Part shown: in pieces, positions 1-4,594 of the stretch
Layout: each line of letters opens with the position of its first letter
Numbering within the stretch: position 1 is the first letter of the stretch
From: Clostridiales bacterium
Lineage (GTDB): Bacteria > Bacillota > Clostridia > Oscillospirales > JAAYXM01
Assembly: GCA_012515925.1 (NCBI GenBank)
Contig: JAAYXM010000279.1
Span: forward strand, 1-8,565
Reading direction: 5' to 3'
DNA length: 8,565 nucleotides
Notes under the pieces: generated by a model
The model's input: only the letters and a program-made list of their open reading frames with translations
Database searches by the model: none
Told to the model about the DNA's origin: nothing
Translations under genes and position numbers: made by a program

Positions 1-97
1 GCTCGATATTGTTCCTCTGGCGGTTAAACTCCGCCTCGACGGCATCTCCGAGCTCCGGGTCATATTTTTTGATAAATTCGATGTTTTCTCTAATCAT
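1..97 (-). CDS. glyA: Serine hydroxymethyltransferase, N-terminal fragment (cut by window edge)
   Basis: The minus strand reads ATG at 97-95 and stays open to base 1, giving 32 residues that begin MIRENIEFIKKYDPEL and end FNRQRNNIE. This matches the start of clostridial-type GlyA, where a 'YDPEL...AxExEFNRQRxNIE' helix leads into the conserved LIASEN segment; the next base is compatible with that Leu. GlyA is the cytosolic PLP enzyme that interconverts serine and glycine with tetrahydrofolate. The start is supported by AGGAG (complement of 106-110), 8 nt upstream, and by a candidate promoter at 131-159. The catalytic part lies outside the window, so the call rests on the N-terminus only. The gene is housekeeping and probably independent of the redox locus upstream. 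Confidence 0.85.
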   Translation of the reverse strand, partial: MIRENIEFIKKYDPELGDAVEAEFNRQRNNIE

Positions 98-130
98 AAG
101 TCCGACTCCTTTTTCTAATGCTTCCGGTTT

Positions 131-159
131 ATTATATACCAAACCCTATATATTTACAA
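131..159 (-). promoter_or_regulatory. Candidate sigma-A promoter of glyA
   Basis: On the minus strand there is TTGTAA (complement of 154-159) and a perfect TATAAT (complement of 131-136), separated by exactly 17 nt. Transcription would start near 124, leaving a leader of about 27 nt that contains the AGGAG site. The -35 box matches consensus at 4 of 6 positions. Spacing and position ahead of glyA make this the best promoter in the window, though it is a visual call. Confidence 0.6.
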
Positions 160-171
160 TATTTAAAACGA

Positions 172-198
172 TTTCTCTCCCCCAAGGGGGGAGAGAAA
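172..198. repeat. CCCCC/GGGGG palindrome, copy 1
   Basis: TTTCTCTCCCCC (172-183) and its exact complement GGGGGAGAGAAA (187-198) flank a 3-nt loop, giving 12 perfect base pairs. Neither strand has a U-run after the stem, so it is not a standard intrinsic terminator. It shares its plan (A/T-rich feet, purine/pyrimidine arms, C-run and G-run core) with the palindromes at 221-250 and 6477-6508. It is probably one copy of a dispersed REP-like element. Confidence 0.65.
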
Positions 199-220
199 GA
201 AATCAAAATAAATTACTTGT

Positions 221-250
221 TTTTCGCTCTCCCCTTGGGGGGAGCGAAAA
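221..250. repeat. CCCC/GGGG palindrome, copy 2
   Basis: TTTTCGCTC (221-229) pairs exactly with GAGCGAAAA (242-250). The pairing continues inward through one T-G wobble and CCCC/GGGG around a TT centre, so almost the whole 30 bp is self-complementary. It lies 22 bp from copy 1 and has the same architecture with different feet. The downstream sequence on each strand lacks a clear U-tract. Confidence 0.65.
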
Positions 251-268
251 TTATTAAAATAATCCCTT

Positions 269-348
269 AATATGCGAAGCATATTTCATACGCCGCACGG
301 CGTATTTCACGCGCTCAGGCGAATTTCATTCGCTACAACGGAGCGAAT
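269..348. repeat. Chain of small hairpins joined by TTTCAT-like spacers
   Basis: Four short perfect inverted repeats lie head to tail: AATATGC-GAA-GCATATT (269-285), ATACGCCG-CA-CGGCGTAT (288-305), GCGAAT-TTC-ATTCGC (319-333) and ATTCGCT-N7-AGCGAAT (328-348). Each is followed by or contains a TTCAT/TTCAC/TTTCATT string (near 285-289, 306-310, 325-330 and 348-354). The last two hairpins share ATTCGC (328-333), so only one can form at a time. No coding frame explains the block. It looks like a composite intergenic repeat or a structured RNA. From memory, similar strings recur in gut clostridial genomes, which I cannot check here. Confidence 0.6.
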
Positions 349-356
349 TTCATTAA

Positions 357-406
357 CCGAAGGCTTAACCAAAGGATAGCCTCCGGATATGGGTTACAGC
401 CTTCGG
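357..406. repeat. Long imperfect stem that includes the SDR stop codon
   Basis: CCGAAGGCT (357-365) pairs with AGCCTTCGG (398-406), and the next five bases, TAACC (366-370), pair with GGTTA (392-396) with one bulged base at 397. The result is 14 base pairs closing a 21-nt loop. The right arm is the last codons and stop of the SDR gene read in reverse. In addition AGCCTCCGGATATG (378-391) and AGCCTTCGGATATG (398-411) are direct repeats with 13 of 14 identical. No U-tract follows on the minus strand, so a terminator role is doubtful. Confidence 0.55.
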
Positions 407-1176
407 ATATGGAATCCTCCGTCAGCGTTAATCACCTGTCCCGTAACGAAATCAAGCTTTCCGCCCACCAGCGTCATAACCGCGTCGGCTATATCCTTGG
501 GCGTCCCCCACCGTTTTATCGGGGTCAGCCCCTCGTCAATCAGTTTATTATAACGGTTCTCAACCTCGGGGTCGGACGTCATATCGGTTTTTATTATCCC
601 CGGGCGTATCTCGAACACGGGTATACCGTGCTCCGCCAGGCGTTCTGCGAAAAGCATCGTGCACATCGAAATCCCGGACTTGGATACGCAGTACTCGCCG
701 CGGTTGCGCGAGGCCGTGTACGCGGAGACCGAGGAAATATTAATAATTTTCGGCGCGTAGTCCGGTAGCTTCCTGTTCTGAAGCTCAATCATCAGCCTTG
801 CCGCGTCACGGCACATGAAAAAAGTACCCTTAAGGTTAATGCCGATAACCCTGTCAAAGCTCTCCTCCGTCGCGTCCAGCAAATCAACGCGCTTTTCCGG
901 CGCGACTCCGGCGTTGTTTATAACAACGTCAAGCCTTTTAAGCCTGGTTCTGATTTCCGCGAAAAGTCTTTCGCGCGCGTTTGAATCGGAAATATCGCAC
1001 GGGATTAATATCGCCTCAAGGCCCTGGCTACGAAGCGTCGATAACGCCTCGTTCGCTTTCGTGCTCATTGCGGAGCATGTCATAATGCCCGTATAGCCGT
1101 TTTTACAGAATTCCTTTAATATCTCAAAGCCTATGCCCCGGGTCGAGCCCGTAACCAAAGCCACCTTCTTTGTCAT
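394..1176 (-). CDS. Short-chain dehydrogenase/reductase (SDR, FabG-like)
   Basis: A cytosolic NAD(P)(H)-dependent oxidoreductase of 260 residues, the classical SDR length, expected to interconvert a hydroxyl and a keto group. Visible motifs are TGSTRGIG (residues 9-16, cofactor binding), NNAG (87-90), catalytic Asn114 in INLKG, Ser149 in INISSVSA, and Tyr162/Lys166 in EYCVSKSG. RPG (191-193) and a C-terminal NADGG also fit, so the Asn-Ser-Tyr-Lys tetrad is complete. The ATG at 1176 is chosen over one at 1209 because AGGAGG-like sequence (complement of 1188-1194) lies 11 nt ahead and the protein then opens directly with the first Rossmann strand. It is downstream of the OYE-type gene with an 82-nt gap holding a hairpin and a possible promoter. 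The substrate (3-oxoacyl, sugar, steroid or other) cannot be told; a FabG role is less likely outside a fatty-acid cluster. Confidence 0.9.
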   Translation of the reverse strand: MTKKVALVTGSTRGIGFEILKEFCKNGYTGIMTCSAMSTKANEALSTLRSQGLEAILIPCDISDSNARERLFAEIRTRLKRLDVVINNAGVAPEKRVDLLDATEESFDRVIGINLKGTFFMCRDAARLMIELQNRKLPDYAPKIINISSVSAYTASRNRGEYCVSKSGISMCTMLFAERLAEHGIPVFEIRPGIIKTDMTSDPEVENRYNKLIDEGLTPIKRWGTPKDIADAVMTLVGGKLDFVTGQVINADGGFHIRRL

Positions 1177-1187
1177 TGTCCCCGATT

Positions 1188-1194
1188 CCTCCTC
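1188..1194 (-). promoter_or_regulatory. Ribosome binding site that decides the SDR start
   Basis: The minus strand reads GAGGAGG here, 11 nt before the ATG at 1176. It lies inside the possible N-terminal extension that would begin at 1209, so the shorter protein is the better reading. Confidence 0.7.
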
Positions 1195-1199
1195 ACAAA

Positions 1200-1236
1200 A
1201 TAAGTACATGCCGATTATTTCAACGCATGTACTTAT
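1200..1236 (-). promoter_or_regulatory. 12-bp inverted repeat in the OYE-SDR gap (attenuator, operator or weak terminator)
   Basis: ATAAGTACATGC (1200-1211) and its exact complement GCATGTACTTAT (1225-1236) flank a 13-nt loop. In minus-strand RNA the hairpin is followed by TTTGTG and then, within a few bases, by the SDR ribosome binding site. It could partly end readthrough from the OYE-type gene, protect or expose the SDR leader, or, as DNA, act as an operator just downstream of the TATAAT at 1240-1235. The sequence alone does not choose between these. Confidence 0.55.
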
Positions 1237-1263
1237 TATATATTAAAACTTTCGTGTTTTAAA
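1235..1263 (-). promoter_or_regulatory. Possible internal promoter for the SDR gene
   Basis: The minus strand shows TTTAAA (complement of 1258-1263), 17 nt, then a perfect TATAAT (complement of 1235-1240). The -35 box overlaps the stop codon of the OYE-type gene. A start near 1228 would lie inside the inverted repeat at 1200-1236. The region is AT-rich, so a chance match is possible. Confidence 0.35.
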
Positions 1264-2554
1264 GAGTATTTTTTACATATTTTTTATATATCGGAAAATA
1301 AACCCCCGCGTCGCGGACAACACAGCCGGGAGTTCCGCCGGCACGCATAATCTCGGTGCATTTTCCGCATGTTATGCAGCATTTATTGCGGGAGAGCCCG
1401 TCTCCCCCGATAATATCACGCGCGAGGTCCGGATACGCGAAAATCTGCCTGCCGAAGCCCGCGAACGCGAAATCATCGCGCCCGACGTAATACGCCGCGA
1501 TATTCGCGCCGTACTCCTCGGGATATGAAAACCCCGAACAGACGGTCGCGATATCCTTAAACTCCTTTGAAACCTCGATACACCCCTCGATTAACCGGGC
1601 AACCCCGCTCATGGGCGGCTCGAACGCGCTGTTTTTATAGGGTCTGTTTACATGCGGGTTTACATAGGGATTACCCATCGTAATATTGATAAGCCTGACG
1701 CCCAGCTCATAAAGCCATGCTATCACTCGCCCGGGTTCGTCATAATCCGGCTCAAGACCGCCGTCTTTCGACACTCCGAAGCCCTCGGGGTACGGGAATC
1801 CGTCGTATATGTTAAACCTCGTTGTCACGATGAAATCCCGGCTTTTAATCGCGTTTATGCCCGAAACAGTCTCCCTTAATAGGCGCGAACGGTTCTCTAA
1901 GGAGCCGCCGTAACGCCCCGGGCGGTTGTAGCAGCTGAACATTTCGTTTTGCAGATACCCGTGACAGCACTTTACGTCAACGCCGTCAAACCCCGCAAGC
2001 TCCGCGAGCCTCGCGTTTTCGACCAGAGCCTCAGACACCTTGTCAAGCTCCTCGTCGGAAACAATCCTGTCGGGGTCTATCGGCGAGTCTTTTTCAAATA
2101 TCGTGTTGTTTCGCGCAATAACCGGCAGAGGCTTACCGTACGGCTTGCTGTAACGCCCGGAATGGGTGTTCTGCATTATGACCACCGGCGAAAATCCGTT
2201 TTCCTTCATGCAGATTTCCTTGATTTCGGAGACAATACGCTTAAACGCGTCGAGATTATTCTCCGTTATCCAAAGCTGTCTCGGGTTTGCGCGCCCGGTT
2301 TCCATACACGCCGTCGCCTCAAACCAGAGAATACCCATGCCGCCCGCGGCGAGTCTGCGGTATCTCCTGATTGTCAGGTCATCAGGCGCGCCGTCGCTTG
2401 TCCCGTCGCAGCCCTCCATCGGCTGATACACAATACGGTTATGCGCGGTATGACTTCCGATTTTAAGGGGCTTTGCCAGAACCGCGAGGTCCTCGGAAAA
2501 GCCGAGCTTTGAATCTTCCCTGTTTTTAAACTCCGTAAATCCATCCTTCAACAT
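1259..2554 (-). CDS. NADH:flavin oxidoreductase, Old Yellow Enzyme family with a C-terminal [4Fe-4S] motif
   Basis: A 431-residue cytosolic FMN TIM-barrel oxidoreductase, likely acting on an activated C=C bond or a related redox centre. NRIVYQPMEG (39-48) is the FMN-binding start of the barrel, QNTHSGRYS (128-136) the second conserved patch, and VDVKCCHGYLQNEMFS (192-207) with RPGRYGGSLENRSRLLRE (211-228) the family hallmark. Lys195 stands where many members have His. Near the C-terminus C393-x2-C396-x2-C399-x11-C411 matches the iron-sulfur ligand set of 2,4-dienoyl-CoA reductase and trimethylamine dehydrogenase. The protein ends about 20 residues later, so the FAD/NAD(P)H domain that follows in those roughly 650-700-residue enzymes is absent. 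The ATG at 2554 has AGGGGA some 6 nt ahead. It is transcribed divergently from the AraC gene and precedes the SDR gene. Reaction and substrate are not assignable. Confidence 0.88.
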   Translation of the reverse strand: MLKDGFTEFKNREDSKLGFSEDLAVLAKPLKIGSHTAHNRIVYQPMEGCDGTSDGAPDDLTIRRYRRLAAGGMGILWFEATACMETGRANPRQLWITENNLDAFKRIVSEIKEICMKENGFSPVVIMQNTHSGRYSKPYGKPLPVIARNNTIFEKDSPIDPDRIVSDEELDKVSEALVENARLAELAGFDGVDVKCCHGYLQNEMFSCYNRPGRYGGSLENRSRLLRETVSGINAIKSRDFIVTTRFNIYDGFPYPEGFGVSKDGGLEPDYDEPGRVIAWLYELGVRLINITMGNPYVNPHVNRPYKNSAFEPPMSGVARLIEGCIEVSKEFKDIATVCSGFSYPEEYGANIAAYYVGRDDFAFAGFGRQIFAYPDLARDIIGGDGLSRNKCCITCGKCTEIMRAGGTPGCVVRDAGVYFPIYKKYVKNTL

Positions 2555-2650
2555 GCGCCATCCCCTTTTGTGTTTGGTATTTCTTGCGGAGGTTGAGTAT
2601 CAAAAAATCATAGACAAATCCGCGAAAATATGGTGTAATTAATACGGGCA

Positions 2651-2672
2651 TAATAAATGCCGGCATTATTAT
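2651..2672. repeat. AATGCC/GGCATT palindrome in the divergent gap
   Basis: AATGCC (2656-2661) and GGCATT (2662-2667) form a perfect 12-bp palindrome without a loop. Allowing one unpaired A on the left, pairing extends through ATAAT/ATTAT to about 11 pairs. It lies at the expected start point of the candidate minus-strand promoter, a typical operator position. The candidate SDR promoter also has an inverted repeat just after its TATAAT. Confidence 0.45.
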
Positions 2673-2702
2673 TATAAAACACCCGGCGTGTAATTTCTAT
2701 TA

Positions 2703-2730
2703 TTTTTTTGCTTATTATTTTGCAAAAAAA
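2703..2730. repeat. 9-bp inverted repeat just before the AraC RBS
   Basis: TTTTTTTGC (2703-2711) and GCAAAAAAA (2722-2730) are exact complements around a 10-nt A/T loop. The repeat ends 3 nt before the AAAGGGGG ribosome binding site of the AraC gene. It could be an operator for autoregulation or a leader hairpin affecting translation. Long T and A runs make chance pairing easier here. Confidence 0.4.
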
Positions 2731-2733
2731 CGC

Positions 2734-2741
2734 AAAGGGGG
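2734..2741 (+). promoter_or_regulatory. Ribosome binding site that supports a TTG start for the AraC gene
   Basis: AAAGGGGG is followed by 9 nt and then TTG at 2751. The next in-frame ATG is 28 codons later and would remove conserved N-terminal cupin residues including the HSHNGYQM stretch, so TTG is preferred. Confidence 0.65.
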
Positions 2742-2750
2742 TTATGTCTT

Positions 2751-3578
2751 TTGAGCAATGAGCATCTGATATGGCAGTTTAACCATTCAAGCGAGATTAA
2801 AAGCATACCGCGGCACAGCCATAACGGCTATCAGATGATTTACGTAAAGGACGGGCGGGTCAATATAAGCGTTTCGAGGAAAAACTATGACGTTTTGCCC
2901 GAAAGCCTGGTTTTTATAAACCACCTTGAGACCCATAACATCCGGATACTCTCGGACTGCTACGAGCGCTATTATCTGAACATATCGCCGCGGCTCGCGG
3001 AAAAGCACATACGCGATAAAACCCTGCTTTCCATTTTCTTTAACCGTCCGCCGGACTTCGAGCATGTGCTGCGTATCGGCGAAACCGGCAAAACCGTCGA
3101 GAACATGCTGTCTTTAATCGGGGCCGAGGCGGAAAAACACGGCGCATACTCAAACGAGGCCTGCTCCCTGCTGCTTAAGTACTTATTGATTTGCCTGTAT
3201 CGCGAATACCCGTCGAAATTTCCGTCGGTGGACCAGGATATTCTGGTCACGGTGTGGCAGGTGAAAAACTATATCGAGAACAATTACAACAAGGAATTAC
3301 AGCTTGTTGACATCGCGAAAAGCTTTGCGTTAAGCCCCTATTACCTGTCGCGCAATTTCAAGGCGATTACGGGCTACGGGTTTAAGCAGTACTCGCTGCT
3401 TTGCAGAATAAGCTCGGCAAAAGACGCCCTCAGGAACACCGACCTGAGCATACTGCAAATAGCGCTGTCAACGGGCTTTACCGACCACAGCAACTTCACC
3501 AAGTACTTCAGGCGCGAAACAGGCATGACGCCGACCGAATACAGAAGAAAATTCACACTTCAAGGAGAGAACGAATAA
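2751..3578 (+). CDS. AraC-family transcriptional regulator
   Basis: A 275-residue cytosolic DNA-binding protein of the usual AraC/XylS size. The N-terminal half is a cupin-like ligand pocket (PRHSHNGYQMIYVKDGRVNI, 20-39, then strands to about residue 80). The C-terminal part carries two helix-turn-helix units: LQLVDIAKSFALSPYYLSRNFK (183-204) and ILQIALSTGFTDHSNFTKYFRR (234-255). The latter ends in the family signature GMTPTEYR (258-265). Translation starts at a TTG 9 nt after AAAGGGGG. It is the first gene of a plus-strand operon: its TAA is followed at once by the ATG of the 2-hydroxyacid dehydrogenase gene. It faces the OYE-type gene across a 196-bp gap. Activation of both arms by a pathway metabolite is the likely role; the ligand is unknown. 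Confidence 0.93.
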   Translation: MSNEHLIWQFNHSSEIKSIPRHSHNGYQMIYVKDGRVNISVSRKNYDVLPESLVFINHLETHNIRILSDCYERYYLNISPRLAEKHIRDKTLLSIFFNRPPDFEHVLRIGETGKTVENMLSLIGAEAEKHGAYSNEACSLLLKYLLICLYREYPSKFPSVDQDILVTVWQVKNYIENNYNKELQLVDIAKSFALSPYYLSRNFKAITGYGFKQYSLLCRISSAKDALRNTDLSILQIALSTGFTDHSNFTKYFRRETGMTPTEYRRKFTLQGENE

Positions 3579-4583
3579 ATGCTAAGCATATTTCTGGGGG
3601 AAAAAAAGAACCGTATCGCGAGCGTATATACCGAAGAACAAACTGAACTGCTTCAAAAAGAGGCGAACCTTAAAACGGATATAGTAATATCCTCGGATAA
3701 TATCGAAAGCCACCGGGAGCTCGCCGCGAAAGCCGACTACGCGTTTTCCACCTGGGGAATCCCCGGCTTTACGCGAGAGCAGGTCGCCGGGTATTTCCCG
3801 AACCTCAAGGGCGTGTTCTATGCCGCGGGCAGCGTCGCGCACTTTGCCAGGGCGTATTTGGATAATAATATTAAGGTATACAGCGCGTGGGCGGCGAACG
3901 CCGTTCCCGTCGCGGAATACGCGGCGGCGCAGATAATTCTCGCGAACAAATGCTATTATAGCGCCTGCTTTGAGGCAAGCCGCGGGCGCTATGAAAAAGC
4001 TTACGAATATAAACGCATGGCGCCGGGCAATTACGGCGTTAACGTCGGCATACTCGGCGCCGGCATGATAGGCAGGCGCGTTATACGCATTCTCTCGCGC
4101 TGCAAGATGAACATAATCGTGTTCGACCCGTTTTTGCCGGACGACGTCGCGGCTGAGCTCGGTGTCGAAAAGGCGGGGCTTGACGAGGTGTTCGCGCGCT
4201 GCGGCGTCGTATCAAACCACCTTGCGAACAAGCCCGAAACCGTCGGGATTATCGGGTATAAGCAGTTTAGTCTTATGCCAAAGCCCGCGACGTTTATAAA
4301 TACCGGCCGCGGCGCGCAGGTCGCGGAGCATGATTTAATCAGGTACCTTACGGAAAACCCGGAATGCTGCGCGGTGCTCGACGTCACATATCCCGAACCG
4401 CCGGAGCCGGAAAGCCGGCTCTATAAGCTTAACAACGTGTTTATTACGCCGCATATAGCCGGAAGCCTCGGAAACGAGACATACCGCATGGCGGAATACA
4501 TGGTAGAGGAATTCAGAAGCGTAATCAGCGGCAAGCCCGTCCGATACGAGGTCGCCCCGGAAATGCTTAAAACCATGGCGTGA
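3579..4583 (+). CDS. D-isomer-specific 2-hydroxyacid dehydrogenase
   Basis: A 334-residue cytosolic NAD(P)-dependent enzyme that would interconvert a 2-oxoacid and a D-2-hydroxyacid or a similar compound. The Rossmann motif GILGAGMIG (157-165) is followed by an acidic residue at the end of the second strand (Asp183, VFDPF), which favours NAD over NADP. The catalytic trio is present: Arg244 in NTGRGAQV, Glu273 in DVTYPEP, His292 in ITPHIAG. The N-terminal catalytic half (1-110) is divergent. The ATG directly abuts the AraC stop codon, with AGGAG (3563-3567) inside the AraC gene, so the two are probably translationally coupled. The next gene starts 11 nt after the stop. The glyoxylate/phosphoglycerate/lactate subfamily cannot be assigned. 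Sugar-acid or aryl-lactate substrates are open possibilities. Confidence 0.9.
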   Translation: MLSIFLGEKKNRIASVYTEEQTELLQKEANLKTDIVISSDNIESHRELAAKADYAFSTWGIPGFTREQVAGYFPNLKGVFYAAGSVAHFARAYLDNNIKVYSAWAANAVPVAEYAAAQIILANKCYYSACFEASRGRYEKAYEYKRMAPGNYGVNVGILGAGMIGRRVIRILSRCKMNIIVFDPFLPDDVAAELGVEKAGLDEVFARCGVVSNHLANKPETVGIIGYKQFSLMPKPATFINTGRGAQVAEHDLIRYLTENPECCAVLDVTYPEPPEPESRLYKLNNVFITPHIAGSLGNETYRMAEYMVEEFRSVISGKPVRYEVAPEMLKTMA

Positions 4584-4587
4584 GGTG
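4582..4587 (+). promoter_or_regulatory. Ribosome binding site overlapping the 2-hydroxyacid dehydrogenase stop codon
   Basis: GAGGTG begins within the TGA stop at 4581-4583 and lies 7 nt before the ATG at 4595. The overlap suggests coupled translation of the dehydrogenase and the FAD oxidoreductase. Confidence 0.55.
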
Positions 4588-4594
4588 AAAAGGC

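Larger units (their letters stand above)
2555..2750. promoter_or_regulatory. Divergent control region between the OYE-type gene and the AraC gene
   Basis: This 196-bp AT-rich gap must hold both divergent promoters. On the minus strand TATAAT (complement of 2671-2676) with a weak TAGAAA (complement of 2694-2699) 17 nt upstream is a candidate for the OYE-type gene. On the plus strand the overlapping TATAAA (2673-2678) and nearby AT-rich hexamers are possible -10 boxes but lack a convincing -35. Two inverted repeats (2656-2667 and 2703-2730) are plausible operators. An AraC regulator encoded next to its own targets usually acts in such a gap, but its site is not identified. Confidence 0.5.

Noticed and set aside
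9..257. An 82-codon open frame on the plus strand at the window start
   Set aside because: It runs antisense to the glyA start and through both palindromes, has no good RBS and encodes a low-complexity Ser/Pro/Phe-rich product.
269..354. A CRISPR-like repeat array
   Set aside because: The units differ in sequence, are only about 20 bp long and have no unique spacers of constant length.
1177..1209. An 11-residue N-terminal extension of the SDR starting at ATG 1209
   Set aside because: The strong GAGGAGG at 1188-1194 would lie inside the extension, and the shorter form starts right at the Rossmann fold as usual for SDRs.
394..2554. A bile-acid (bai-type) or steroid pathway reading of the SDR plus OYE-type pair
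   Set aside because: BaiCD/BaiH-type enzymes are longer with a C-terminal FAD domain, and no CoA ligase, CoA transferase or dehydratase is present here.
2744..2761. A 5-codon frame (ATG to TGA) overlapping the AraC start as a leader peptide
   Set aside because: The RBS is only 2 nt from this ATG, too close for good initiation; chance is more likely.
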